Shown: positions 12,690-23,470, counted from the first letter of the stretch. The stretch is 64,000 bases of DNA from Crambe crambe (GCA_963924555.1 OZ004581.1:5867338-5931337); one strand, 5' to 3'. Program-made: numbers and translations. The notes: a model not told the origin generated them from the letters alone.

Positions 12690-13760
12690 GTTGACAGGTT
12701 ACACTAGGAGTGAGACACACCACGTGTCATTCCCTATAAGTTATCAACTACCACACAATGTCTATTTACTATTCATCTTCTATTAGGATGACCTCATAGT
12801 ACTCTTTACGGACACTAGCTAGTATGGACACTAGCTAGTATATGCACCAGGAGTGAGATATGTGCATCACATGTCATTCCCTAAAGTTATCAACTACTAC
12901 ACAGTGTCTATAGCCATTGAACTACCTTCATCATCTATATTGGGATGACCTCATAGTACTCATCATTATCTCTTTTATGCCACACTAGTCCAGTTATCAA
13001 CTACTACACAGTGTCTATAGCCATTACCTTGCTATATTGGGATGACCTCATAGTACTCATCACTCTTTTATGCCGGTTATCAACTACTACACAGTGTCTA
13101 TAGCCATTGAACTACCTTACTATATTGGGATGACCTCATAGTACTCATTATCTTTTTTATGCCACACTAGTCCAGTGTCTATAGCCCTTGCTATATTGGG
13201 ATGACCTCATAGTACTCATCATTATCTCTTTTATGCCAGTTATCAACTACTACATGCTGCATATGCTACATGTGTACCAACAGACCATCCATGAAAATTT
13301 AACCACCATTTTCACCCCTTGAAAATAACTTGTTTTGTTCTGAGTGTTCACTGACTAGTGCATAGAACACCAGACCTTCATATGTTTCATCTTGGAATCA
13401 GATACTTTATAAATTCATTAGCTACTGCACTCTGTGATGAAATCCAGCAACACATGACTGCACAGTGTCTATAGCTATTGAACTACCTTATTCATCATCT
13501 ATATTGGGATGACCTCATGGTACTCATCATTATCTCTTTTATGCCAACTAGTCCCTAGGAGTGAGTTTCCTATAGGTTATACTACTACACATATCGACAG
13601 TAAAAAGATATGTGTAAAAACAACCCATTTTTAGGTTTTCTGAGTTCCAATTTGCAACTCAGATAAGGTTGTTTTTACACATTTGTTTTTACAGTGCATG
13701 GTCATCATCTATATTATTGGGATGACCTCACAGTACTCATCATTATCTCTTTATTGCTAC
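12690..13760. repeat. Complex tandem array, units of about 110-190 bp
   Basis: The block TTATCAACTACTACACAGTG, TCTATAGCCATT, ATTGGGATGACCTCATAGTA and CTCATCATTATCTC recurs at least six times with variable spacing and internal deletions. Diverged single units also occur near 8,640-8,780, 9,295-9,420 and 11,320. No coding potential is seen. It looks like a satellite-like expansion of a dispersed repeat. Confidence 0.8.
13595..13697. repeat. MITE-like foldback, about 100 bp
   Basis: The left part carries GTGTAAAAACAACC and the right part GGTTGTTTTTACACAT, ending TTTTTACAGTG. The arms are inverted around GAGTTCCAATTTGCAACTC, itself a short palindrome. It sits inside the tandem array. Confidence 0.7.
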
Positions 13761-14115
13761 AACACTAGTATCATGGTATTATATCTGACTACCTTGTACC
13801 ATATTACGTAGCTGACCTTCCACAATTTCATGTCATACTCTGCACTTGTAAAGGTGTTGAAGTGTCTCAGGGTGTGTATTTTTCTCCTCTGTAAAACAGC
13901 CAATTCAGTGGTCCTCATGTGACCAATTAAAACAATTATTGTGGGTATAGATGCATACATATAGCAAGTCATAATGTGGTGATCACTACGTAGCTGCTAC
14001 CTAAGGTGCATGGAGCCGAGCAGCTTATACCTTTAAACAGGATAAATAAGAACCTCCCATATATAAATACGAGCCTCCCATTTCACTCCCTTGTGTGCTG
14101 CATGCAATACTTATT

Positions 14116-14259
14116 GCACACTGTAAAAATGGTTTAGTAAAGATCATTCTTTGAAGTAGCAATGCATGATTATTACTCACTACTGAGTGTAGCAATGATG
14201 CAACTGGCATCTTACTACTTCAAAGAAGCTAGTCGCTGATCTCCATTTTTACAGTGTGC
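14116..14259. repeat. MITE-like element with 17-bp terminal inverted repeats
   Basis: It starts GCACACTGTAAAAATGG and ends CCATTTTTACAGTGTGC, an exact inverted pair. The inner sequence AAAGATCATTCTTTGAAGT is repeated directly outside the element at 14,277 and again near 14,341, so part of it was duplicated after insertion. From 14,400 to 15,260 I see only AT-rich DNA. Confidence 0.8.
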
Positions 14260-15263
14260 ACTCGAAATGGTTTAGTAAAGATCATTCTTTGAAGTGGCAA
14301 TGCATGATTATTACTCACTACTGAGTGCATCTAAAAATGGTTCATTCTTTGAAGTAGCAATGCTAATTAGCTACGTACTCACTACTATCCCTTGTAGTGT
14401 GCTGCATGTCCAAACTGTAACCGCTGGTCAATAATTAATCGAGTTAAAAAATTTATAAGAAACTACCACTTGACTACATTAATATTTCCTAACTAGCTAA
14501 GATCAAAGACGATCATCTTTACCATTCACAGGTGCATCACTGCAGGTACACTTTGAAGTGGCTAAATTGGGTGAGATACCTGATTGCCACATTAGCATCT
14601 ATCTCCACAAAGGTTAATGAAGATAATAATGTTTGTGCATTGTAACAACCCTTTCATCATGAGTAGGAAGGACCCTCAAAGCCAATGGTGGTGATTGAAA
14701 CTCTAATTTAAGAAAAGGAAGGCCAGGAATTCTATTCGCTAACCCTAGTACCCTTGCACTCACACATACTAGCTATAACTACACACCTTATTTACATAAT
14801 TATATTTTTATAAACATAGTCCGCTCACATTTATACAAACTACTAACAAAGCACCATCACATGCACCCATATCCAACACCCCTTTCTCCCACACAACCTA
14901 CATCCATACCTACTTTCTAACACTATGTCACTAACACTGACAACACCACTAATGATAATGTGCATGCTCAATTGGAGTGTAGACCTAGATAATTACAATA
15001 TATACAGAACAGAGTTATGTCATGACTTGAGAGTCAGTTCACTTGCTGAATAAAACTCTCCACACTACATGTGGAGCCACAATCAAACATAACAGTATTT
15101 CTGCTTCACACGAACTACAGGCTACATAACTTTGAGCAAAAAAATAATGATGCCATGCAGTTCTGGGTTCACAATCAAACATAACAATAGGAAAATAAAG
15201 CTAGCTAATACAGTGTTTCTGCTTCAAAGAGTTGTCATAAATAATTAATGATGACAGTTTTTA

Positions 15264-15700
15264 TCAAGTTTCTGGGTTCTTGACTTTTCCCATGTCGATC
15301 ATCATCCTCATTCCATTAGAATTAGTTAACGAATATTTCGAGAGTTTGATAGAATTTCGCAAAATGGACCAGTTGAAATCGAGCTTAATATTCCACAGAA
15401 TTTTTTCGTTCATGTCAGGTGGTCCCATATAAAGACATTCAGCATTAAGAATGAGAGTACTCTTGGCCAGATCAGCTATGTCCTTAGGAGCATTACTTAC
15501 ACACACACACACACACAGTGGACTGAAAGCTAATGTTAAAGCTTCCTTCAGTAAGAGTAACCAAGTGGAACGTACGATCAATGACTTTAGTGTTCGCAAT
15601 ATCTCAGATGATTCTATGACTGGCTGGAATTTCTTCTACACACCTGTGGATGGAAATAACTGGGAGCAATATTTCACAATGTGTGTGTGTGTGTCATGCA
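15264..15700 (-). pseudogene. Coding fragment of unknown family with an inverted middle segment
   Basis: On the minus strand 15,264-15,498 reads as protein (for example AKSTLILNAECLYMGPPD), ending in TGA. The adjoining 15,519-15,678 reads as protein on the plus strand instead (for example DDSMTGWNFFYTPVDG). The switch points are a (CA)n run at about 15,499-15,516 and a (TG)n run at about 15,679-15,694, which are inverted copies of each other. The simplest reading is one exon whose internal part was flipped between the two microsatellites. I do not recognise the protein family and assign no function. Two unrelated fragments on opposite strands is the alternative. Confidence 0.45.
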
Positions 15701-15848
15701 CCACTTCTGCCCATGCTGCTTAATACCCACAATACTTATTATAATGGTGGACATGTAGTGATCTAGCACTCCCTCCATCTCTACTTGTTGACCTTTCCAC
15801 TTATACATACATGGCATTTATCATTTTCTTAACAATGGTGAATGGTAT

Positions 15849-15994
15849 ATACAGCGAAACCTCCAAATAACAGGGACAGGTTTTTAGAGAGGTTGGCACT
15901 TCTTAGAGGTTATAATTATTATAGGAAAGGTCACTTCTTCCATCGAGTTGTTTGGCTTCTTTTCGGAGTCCCCTTGTTCGGAGGTTTCACTGTA
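15849..15994. repeat. Short TIR element (TACAGNGAAACCTCC ends)
   Basis: The left end TACAGCGAAACCTCC is inverted at the right end as GGAGGTTTCACTGTA. The interior is non-coding. One similar end stands alone near 1,672. This end type is common in invertebrate mariner/PIF-type MITEs; the assignment is by general resemblance. Confidence 0.75.
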
Positions 15995-17044
15995 ATCATG
16001 GCAGTTGTTTTATGAGGACTTTCTTGTGTTTATGTAGGAGTTCCTGTGGAGAGCTGGTTCATGGAGGATTCTAATTCCCATTCCTGGAATCACCACCATA
16101 CTGGATTGTCCACAGACATTTGGGACTAGTGGCATATGCATGCACTATGTATTAGCTATCATGCACCAGCACATTAATTATTCATCAAGTTGGTGGTTGC
16201 AACATTAACCATAATTATAATTTTGACATTAATTCTTTGTGGTAATAATGTACATTACATGGGAGGGGCTACTAACTGCATTGCGTATATAAAATTGACT
16301 ACTTGCCATTTCTTTCTTCGCCCTCTCCTCTGTAAAACTGTCCGTTGTGACTAGTTCTGGAGAATAGGAGGACTGTTAAACTTCTTAACTAGCAAAGAAT
16401 TATATATCGGTGAGTGAACTGTTGAGATCAGTAGATCTGGTAGCTACATTAAGAGTTTTTCAATTTTTTTTTTTTTTTTTGGAGGTTGACCCTGGGATGC
16501 TTTTGGGTCCATTAGATTAAGCTTATACCAGGACCATTATTATTATCAGCTACTGTACATCAACTTAAAGTTTGTAGCTATGATCTTGTGGGTGTGTAAT
16601 TAGTTCTTCACCCTTGAATTTTAGTTGGTGACTATCAAATCATGTCAAAGAATTATGGTAAGCTACCTGTACAGTTACGACTTACAATATTATTGCTAGC
16701 TATGTCTCATGTCTCTGGCACAAGTCTTAGTTGTAGCTAGCTACAATTTCTGGGCTTTACCTAGATTGGCCAGCTATCGTGGGAGCAAAGGGCCAGGGGG
16801 TTTCAATGGAAACCACAGAAACCACTCTAAATCCGCCACTGATAGCTATGCAGCGTGCGTCATCCCTACATAGAGAAATGTGAAACACTTTCAGATATCC
16901 TTCTACAGCAAATTCAATCATTGTCTCGTGCATAATGCAGACCAGTATGAAATTACGGGGCTTCCATGGTAATAACAACAACAATAATAATATAGTTGCC
17001 TGAAGGAATCAGAGCTACATGATATGCATGCAAATCGAAACAAA

Positions 17045-17163
17045 ATGAATTCAGAATCGAGTGATTATAGTGATGATATGAGAGCCTGTATCAAAGAGGA
17101 AGTAGAAGATGATAATGGAATGATTTTGGTTGCTACAAAAGATGTCAGCCAACAGGGATGTAG
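17045..17163 (+). CDS. Possible first coding exon, acidic N-terminus
   Basis: An ATG at 17,045 opens a short acidic reading frame (MNSESSDYSDD at its start, KEEVEDD inside) of about 40 codons. It reaches a good donor, TGTAG|GTATGG, at 17,163/17,164, in phase 2. Without splicing the frame stops at about 17,203. It could be the first exon of gene 1, but gene 1's first supported exon (25,046) starts in phase 1, so at least one exon in between would be needed. A penelope-like 3' end lies just downstream in what would be the intron. No family is recognised, and the call rests on composition and the donor only. Confidence 0.3.
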
Positions 17164-17224
17164 GTATGGAACTTCAAGGTTGCTGGGTTTCTACGCTTAA
17201 AGCCTTAGTGTTTTATAACTCTGG

Positions 17225-17400
17225 GTAATGGCACGCTATAATATCCATAGGCGTATGCATGTGCGTTGTCAAGGTAACAAGCGTAAATATATAAGGTCGT
17301 TTCTGTGTGCATTTTTAGTATCACCCTGATGAAGGCTAGAGTATTCTGGTCGAAACATTGGTGGTTTGTTTCATAAGCTAATTTTATGAGAACTAAATGA
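17225..17400 (+). mobile_element. Solo 3' end of a Penelope-like element
   Basis: This stretch matches, in the same sense, the 3' part of the Penelope-like element at 63.1-63.9 kb (which lies on the minus strand). Shared strings include GCATGTGCGTTGTCAAG, GTGCATTTTTAGTAT, CCCTGATGAAGGCTAGAGTA and CATAAGCTAATTTTATGAGA. No reverse transcriptase sequence is attached, so it is a heavily 5'-truncated copy or a solo pseudo-LTR. Confidence 0.7.
17326..17357 (+). ncRNA. Hammerhead-ribozyme-like core in Penelope-like end
   Basis: CTGATGA (17,326-17,332) is followed 19 nt later by GAAA (17,352-17,355). In between, GGCT and GGTC can form a short stem II with G-C and G-U pairs. Penelope-like elements are known to carry hammerhead motifs in their pseudo-LTRs. 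An extra A before the stem makes the fit imperfect, and I cannot fold stems I and III with confidence. The copy at 63.17 kb has lost the GAAA box (it reads CAAAA). Confidence 0.35.
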
Positions 17401-17466
17401 ATAAGACTATTTACCTGTTTTTTTCTACTTAGTATGTGGTCGAGTCTTGAAAAAAAAAATCACTTC

Positions 17467-17793
17467 AAATGTAGAAACAAGCACTCAGAGCTGATTGCCA
17501 GTTTATCATGCTGTAGGTAGGGGGCTAAACTTCTCAGATAGACATGTGTGAGTTATACAGCACAAGGCATCATACCTACTGGCTGTCAAACTAAGCATAC
17601 AAGCTGACTAACTAGCTATTAGGCATCATCTTTTATGCTGTATACAGTATAGCTCACACATGTTCCAGTATATCTAAGACAGCTCACACATACTCCAGTA
17701 AGCTTAGTCTATCTAAGACTTTTAGGCCCCTACCTACAGCATACTAGATTGGTCATCAGCTCAGAAAGCCTGTTTTTACATCTTGTATGCGAA
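17467..17793. repeat. Foldback repeat, about 330 bp
   Basis: The left arm AATGTAGAAACAAGCACTCA / CATGCTGTAGGTAGGGGGC is mirrored on the right by GGCCCCTACCTACAGCAT / CAGAAAGCCTGTTTTTACAT. An inner part has the repeats AGCTCACACAT and TCTAAGAC. No coding sequence is seen in 17,800-18,670 beyond an unconvincing open frame at 18,283-18,528. Confidence 0.65.
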
Positions 17794-18675
17794 TATCTCA
17801 CCTTTGATCAGAGGCATGGACTTTAAATTTTGCTACAGCCTTTAACATACCCTAGCATTTGTTAATGCAAACTTTGGAGTGGAAATATCAAACCTTATGT
17901 GAAATACAGACTCCAATATTTGTATTATTTTCAGTAGGGATTGTACGATGAATTCCCTCTATGACATCACAAGTAAGCCCCGCCCCAAACAGCATATAAA
18001 TGAAATGACCAACTTCTACTGCTATTTTCTCAGTGAGACTTTCACCAATTTCTTTCCCGCATGCAGAACAACCTAAAAATGTAAAATGATTTTTTCACTT
18101 CAGTTACCCTTTAAGTGTCTTGGGTGAAACGTGAACACTTTTACAGATCTCTTCAAGTGTTGGAGAAGTAAGGTAAAAGTGGGTGTGGTGAGGCAAAAAA
18201 AAATTTTCCGCGCATAAATAGCTGAAACTCCCTCTAGATCCGCTACTGCATATCAAAAGTGAAATTCTAGCTCCCTGGCCTCATGCTAATAATCCTGGCT
18301 TTCTTATTCACCAGATTGTGTTATTTTCTGGCATGTAGTCTATGTTCTCTCAGTGTTCTTGGTTTTCCTTGTGCCTGGCTATTAATTATGGTCTGTAGCA
18401 TGCACCTTGTCGAAATGTTCACTTGTGATGACATCACGAATTCGCCTAGACTGTCGTCTCTGCTGTTTCTGTCCGTTACTCTTGGTCCATTCGCTGAGAT
18501 TTGTATGTGTTCTGCTCGAATCTACTAAAGTAACAGCTGGTGGCTAGGCCTACTCCATTTTTTTTTTCAATCCTATCCGTCATGTTGGTGCAAGTATTGC
18601 GTGGGTGTACATGAATGTGCGCGGTGTGCTATTATTACGTACCACCATCATGCATAGTCGATCCCAGCACTTAGT

Positions 18676-19149
18676 CTGGCATCTACCAGCCCAGTTTTTC
18701 TTCTTTTTGGGGGGACGAGGAAGAAAGTGGTCTGGGAGCTCTAGCATCAACTACTTGTGATGCCCGCATGCTAGCTCTCAAAAATGATTTAAATAGTAAT
18801 TTTCCGAAGGCAGTCGGTAGAATTACCGATTGCCCTTGAAAATCGCTGATACAACTTCCAGCCATTCAGGCTTCAGGCCAGGTATTCCTAGCTCTTTAAA
18901 CACAGCTCTTGGTTACTTCTAGCTCTGCCAACCTGGAATAAATCGTGGGTGTGTCTCGCCAACATTAATACTACTTCACACGATTGAATAGAGCAATCTG
19001 ATTGGCATGCAACTATAGCTGCGCGCGTGGGCAACACAAATAGTTGATGCTAGAGCCACCGGACCACTTTTCTTCCCAAAAAGAAGAAAAGCTGGGCTGG
19101 CGATGCCAGACTACCCAGCACTGTGTCTCGGCACTTTGGTGCCGAGACA
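18676..19149. repeat. Foldback element with a terminal hairpin
   Basis: TCTGGCATCTACCAGCCCAG (about 18,676) pairs with CTGGGCTGGCGATGCCAGA (ending about 19,111). The inner AGCATCAACTA pairs with TAGTTGATGCT. Just outside the right end, 19,124-19,149 forms a near-perfect 11-bp-stem hairpin (TGTCTCGGCAC, TTTG, GTGCCGAGACA). No gene is seen inside. Confidence 0.7.
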
Positions 19150-19269
19150 AAAAATTGACCAATTTTAGCAGCTGTTTCTAATAGCCGGTGGAAACAAACT
19201 ACAGTGAATCAGGAGCTGAAACTCTGTGATGTTGTAGCCAGAAGGTCTGCATTTTGTCAGAAGGTGTAA

Positions 19270-19799
19270 ATCTAGAATTCATTCGCTACTAAGTGCAGAC
19301 CAAGTTTCAGGACCAGGGAGCTTACCGTTTCAGAAATATGGCAAGCAGGTAAATTGCTGAATTCTTCTCTAGTATTCTTCTTCTTCTTCTTAGACAACCA
19401 AATCACTCAAGCTACAGCTATGATTTCTGGATAAATCTGCTCAAAATTCTACCATCTATACGATCTTTTGTACTCGTCAACCCTCGAAATAGTCGATGTA
19501 AAAGGAGACACTACGGAGCACAGTACTCAACTAACTTAATTATTGGAAGCCATATTTTCGATAATACGCATGCTCATAATTGATATCCAATTATTCGAAA
19601 TTATGATATTAAACTCAGCAGCTAGCTAGGAGCTAAAGATTATGTGCGTGCTAGGTCATAGACTACTCAATCAATTCGGGGATTTACATTTACCAATCCA
19701 TCTACTGGTAGACTCTTCTGCATCTTTGACCGCTCAACACTTCAAGCCTTGACTCGCTGATAATAATCATTGGGCTGCTATGCTATTAGAGAACTATTC
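19270..19799. repeat. Repeat family A, left part, split by the gypsy insertion
   Basis: This matches the repeats at 46.0-46.9 kb and 51.66-52.2 kb: CAGACCAAGTTTCAGGACCA, GGCAAGCAGGTAAAT, TATGATTTCTGGATAAAT, ATATCCAATTATTCGAAATT and GAGAACTATTC. The repeat stops at 19,799 and resumes at 23,087, because an LTR element inserted at TATTC. Confidence 0.85.
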
Positions 19800-19962
19800 T
19801 GTAATGTTCTCACTCTTTTAGCTAAGCTACCAAAACTATAGTTTGAACTTTTGTTGTAATCTGATTATTCTCAAGAATGAGTAACATGATTAACAAAAAA
19901 CCACATCCACATTTTATCATGACTAATTAATAATTACAGTTCATATAGTTCCATACGTCACA
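19800..19962 (-). repeat. 3' LTR of the gypsy element
   Basis: This 163-bp direct repeat of 22,927-23,086 begins TG and ends CA. It is preceded by the target duplication TATTC. It differs from the other LTR by small indels, for example TTGTAATCTGATTATTC here against TTGATTATTC. Confidence 0.9.
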
Positions 19963-19973
19963 TCTCCTCCACC

Positions 19974-20267
19974 CTAATATCTACTATTGCGAGGTCCATA
20001 GTAAGTAAACCTGTTAGGGGGATTCACAGTACAAGTGGGTCTGGTGTAACCACTGGTGTCAGCCACTAAGGGCCTCTCTGGTTCTGGAGTAACGATTGCA
20101 TTCGGACTTTGAAAATATGGTTGCATGGAAGTATTAACACTGTTTGGCCACCCAGTTTTAACATACTGTAGCACTTTTGCGAGAATAGGGTTCTTGTGGG
20201 TACTCTGGGCCACCTGTTTGACAGTGACTTGTATATCTTCTACAGTAGTTTGCAGAACAATTGTCAT
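19974..20267 (-). pseudogene. Integrase-region remnant of the gypsy element
   Basis: The minus-strand frame begins with sequence typical of the linker after RNase H (KNPILAKVLQYVKTGWP). It then passes straight into a proline-rich tail (ERPLVADTSGYTRP, ending in PRNSRY). The HHCC zinc finger and the DDE core that should lie between are absent. I read this as a large internal deletion joining the linker to the polyprotein C-terminus. Confidence 0.6.
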
Positions 20268-20400
20268 GGATCAGGCAGGGATAGGTGGTGGCCTTGAAAT
20301 ATTTGTGGCTTGGGAACAATAAAATGTTTTTATAGTCCTATCGTTCTTAGCCACTAGCTATTGCCTATATCTGCCTTATGCATGACAACTGTTCTGCAAA

Positions 20401-21733
20401 CTACTGTATTTGCTTCAGCTGCAAAAGAGAAACACTACTGTCACTAACCCACTCTCCTTGCCCTTGTGGTAACCTAGACAAAGCATCTGCATTTGCATGC
20501 TTGTGAGTAGATCTGAATTCAATCTGATAGTGATAGTTCATCAAAAAGAGAGCCCACCGTTGGATCCTCCCAGAAGCCATAGTGGGAATAGCTTTGTCTG
20601 GTCTAAACAGAACAGTTAAAGGCTTATGGTCAGTGATTAATGTAAACTCACGCAAGTACGTGGAATTTCCAGATTCCCCAAACAATACTCATGCTTCTCT
20701 CTCAATTTGCGAATAATTCTTCTCAGCTTTCGTTAAACTTCTCGATGCATATGCCACTGGTTTCTCTGTTCCATCTGGTTGTATGTGTGATAAAACTTCT
20801 CCTATCCCTACTGAAGAGGCATCACAATCCAGCTTCAGTGGTGCAGTAGGGTCATAATACCCTAGCTGACACCAGATCTTTCTTCAGCGTCAGAGATGCC
20901 TTCTCCTGTTCCTGACTCCACTTCCAGGGAATTCCCTTTTGGCGCAGTTCCCATAATAATTAACCATGCCTAAAAAGATTGCAGTTGCTCCACACTTTCA
21001 GGCGTTGGTGCAGCCACCAAAGCGGTCACTTTTTCTTCCACTGGCTGGATCCCCTTTTTGGTGATTATATGCCCTAAATATTGTACGGAATCTTTGAAAA
21101 AGGCACACTTACTCAGCCTAGCTCGAAGGCCAAACTGACTTCTTCCAAATTTGGAAGTGTTCTTCATCTGTGGTACCACTAATTGAAATATCGTCTAGGT
21201 ACCAAACCACTTGTGGTAATCCTTGCATTATGCTGTCCATAATACCTTGAAATATGGCTGGATTTGCTGCTATTCCGTAAGGTAATTGACTCCATTGAAA
21301 AAGTCCCTTATGGGTATTGATGGTTGTCAACTCTCGTGACTGCTCATCCAGGGTGACTTGGTTGTATGCCTGAGCTAAATCAATCTTTGAGAATTTCTTT
21401 CCTCCACTCATAACTTGGAAGCATTGGATGTTGTTGGACTTGCAAACAGGGATTTAGTGTGACTTTGTAGTCACCACAAACTCGTACAGTTCCATCAGGT
21501 TTGGCCACAGGGACCACTGGCATAGCCCAGGAGCTATATTCCACTTTCTCCAAATTTCCTTCTTGGACCATTTTCTCTATGGCTTTGCCCAACTTTGGTT
21601 TCAATGTAAATGGAACTTGGCTTGGCTTGCAAAACTTTGGCTGTACCCCCTCCTTCAGATTGAGATGTGCTTGGATGTCTTTCAATCGGTCTAAACCTGT
21701 CTTGAATACGGTCTCTTCGTACTTTTTCAACAA
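20401..21733 (-). pseudogene. Reverse transcriptase-RNase H of the gypsy element
   Basis: Minus-strand frames in order give the RT N-terminus (YSSWAMPVVPVAKPDGTVRV, CGDYK), the palm (KIDLAQAYNQV and the catalytic YLDD box in WYLDDISISG), the connection (CAFFKDSVQYLGHIITKKG), and the RNase H end (FTLITDHKPLTVLF, HANADALSRLP). At least three frame changes break the polyprotein (near 21,400, 21,150 and 20,690-20,970). The RNase H N-terminal part is the most damaged. The element is therefore dead as an enzyme source. Confidence 0.85.
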
Positions 21734-22907
21734 TCATTTCAGTCTCTCTGAAGTATTTTGCTCATGCACAGCATTAACTGGCTGCTGCTTTAGCGTTTCA
21801 AACCAGTTGTCTCCAAAGAAAGCTCTTATCCAGTCCCTTCCAAACAAGGAAGGGCAGTTCCCTTTGGCCACAAAAATGGTGAGATCTTTTGTCTTCCCTC
21901 TTAATAGAGCTTTGACTTTGACCTGTCTCACCAATTCCAGCACTTGACCTGTGGCTGATTTCAAGACCTTGTTAGTCTTCTGGGTCTGGACTCGTAAAAC
22001 ATTTTCTGACACTACTGTGACTGCTGCACTGGTATCCACTTCCATAATCATCAATTCCCCATTCATGTTCACATCGATCATGAACCTGTCTTGCGGTGAT
22101 TTGATTTGATTTTCCTCTAGCCCATTGAGTTGTAATAGGATATCTTCCAATTCTTCCAATAGCTTTTGCTTGATTATGTGTTCTTTGGGTTTTTTTCGAG
22201 AAACATGCACTGGCTATGTGGCCTTTCTTGCCACACTTGAAACACTCAGCTTCTATAAGTTGACAGTTCTGAGGCTTATGGCCCTTCTTGCCACAGCGAT
22301 GACAGGTATTGGCACTCTTATTCCTGCCTTCAGCTTGCATTCCTCGTCCTTTTCCTTTCTTCCCAGTTAGGCCACGAAGCGTATTCATGCTCTGACTCTT
22401 TGGTAACTGCATTGCCGCAGTCTCCTTGCCTGCAGCTTCCATCGCTACAGCAAGCTCACAAGCCTTTTCGAGCATAAGGTCCTTCTTGATTAGAAGTCTT
22501 CGCTTCGTAGCATCAAAGAACAATCCGCAAACTAATCTGTCTCTCAATGCTTGTTCAAGAAAGTTTTCAAACTGAGAGTCCTTGGAGAGCGAGCGCAGAG
22601 CTGCCAAATACTCGAGCACGGTTTCTCCTTGTCTCTGATTTCGCTGATGGAATCGGTACCACTCGGTGATAAAAGTTGGTTTGGGCTGGTAATGTTCCTT
22701 TAATTTCTCTGTCAATTGCTCGAAACTTTTAGTATTCGGCTGGTCAGGTGCAAATAATGCTCGTAGGAGCTCATAGTTCTTAGCGCCTACTTCATTGAGC
22801 AAGATCGCTACCTTTCTTCTAGCATTGTCTATCGCATTGGCATTCTGACATTCTCTCGGCATAGGAAGTCCACTGCATTGTAGCAGGATCATATGGACCT
22901 GGAGCAC
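21734..22907 (-). pseudogene. Gag and aspartic protease of the gypsy element
   Basis: The minus-strand gag has a capsid-like helical region (AALRSLSKDSQFENFLEQAL) and two CCHC zinc knuckles (CHRCGKKGHKPQNC and CFKCGKKGHIASAC). Overlapping it in another frame, the protease carries the DTSA active-site box (MEVDTSAAVTVV) and the later hydrophobic glycine motif (LFGRDWI). The natural start is probably an ATG inside the putative primer-binding region at about 22,926, separated from the main gag frame by a one-base shift. This is a decayed copy. Confidence 0.85.
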
Positions 22908-22926
22908 CCACTATACTCGTCGCCAT

Positions 22927-23086
22927 TGTAATGTTCTCACTCTTTTAGCTAAGCTACCAAAACTATAGTTTGAACTTTTGATTATTCTCGAGAAACGGTT
23001 ATATAAAAATGAGTAACATGATTAACAAAAAACCACATCCACATTATTGTCATGACTAATCAGTTCACATAGTTCCATACATCACA
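22927..23086 (-). repeat. 5' LTR of the gypsy element
   Basis: This 160-bp direct repeat of the left LTR begins TGTAATG and ends ATCACA. It is followed immediately by the target duplication TATTC. Since the element reads on the minus strand, this is the promoter-side LTR. Confidence 0.9.
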
Positions 23087-23395
23087 TATTCTTCTTTCAT
23101 CCATCCCTGCATACACATCTATACATAAAACCATAAAACTTAATAGAGAGAAAAAAAGACCAGGAACAAGGGGAAAAAACATTTCCATGAAATGAAAAAA
23201 ATGTAGGGATGACCATTGCTCAAAAAAGTAAGGAAACAAGAGTAGGGAAGAAGGATGGAAATGGGATCAGTCTTTGTTCTGTATATCCAACCAACAATCC
23301 CTACATATACACACTGGGATTGTTGGCTGGATATACAGAACAAAGACTGATCCCATTTCCATAACTGTCCCATCATCACTTTCCTCGAGATCATG
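23087..23395. repeat. Foldback repeat family C, copy 1
   Basis: This continues repeat A after the gypsy insertion. It carries TCTTCTTTCATC, then an inverted pair: GGGATCAGTCTTTGTTCTGT / CAACAATCCCTACATATA against GGGATTGTTGGCTGGATATA / CAGAACAAAGACTGATCCCA. Other copies lie at 46,935-47,335, 52,205-52,575 and 54,720-55,090. Open frames read from it (for example on the minus strand at 23,140-23,394) are repeat-borne and recur in the other copies. Confidence 0.85.
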
Positions 23396-23470
23396 TTATG
23401 TGATGATTACATAATCAATGTCAAAGTCCAATGATATGATTAAGTATAGGTAATTACATGCTTTTGAGTG

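Larger units (their letters stand above)
19800..23086 (-). mobile_element. Ty3/gypsy-type LTR retrotransposon, integrase deleted
   Basis: Two direct LTRs (19,800-19,962 and 22,927-23,086) start TGTAATGTTCTCACTC and end with CACA. They are flanked by an identical 5-bp target duplication TATTC (19,795-19,799 and 23,087-23,091). Beside the left LTR a purine-rich tract (minus strand GGGTGGAGGAGA) fits the polypurine tract. Beside the right LTR the minus strand reads TGGCGACGAG, a possible primer-binding site. The internal 3 kb carries gag, protease, reverse transcriptase and RNase H on the minus strand with several frameshifts. Only a short linker of integrase remains, so the copy cannot move on its own. 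It sits inside repeat family A and is younger than it. Confidence 0.9.

Noticed and set aside
12690..13760. CRISPR-like array
   Set aside because: The units are over 100 bp, degenerate and without spacers, and the DNA is clearly eukaryotic.
16000..16135. Terminal exon with acceptor TTTATGTAG and an in-frame TAG
   Set aside because: The frame is only about 30 codons with unremarkable composition, no homology and no upstream partner.
23140..23394. 84-codon minus-strand frame with FFISWKCFFPLFLVFF-type hydrophobic end
   Set aside because: The same frame recurs in every copy of foldback family C. It is repeat sequence, not a gene.
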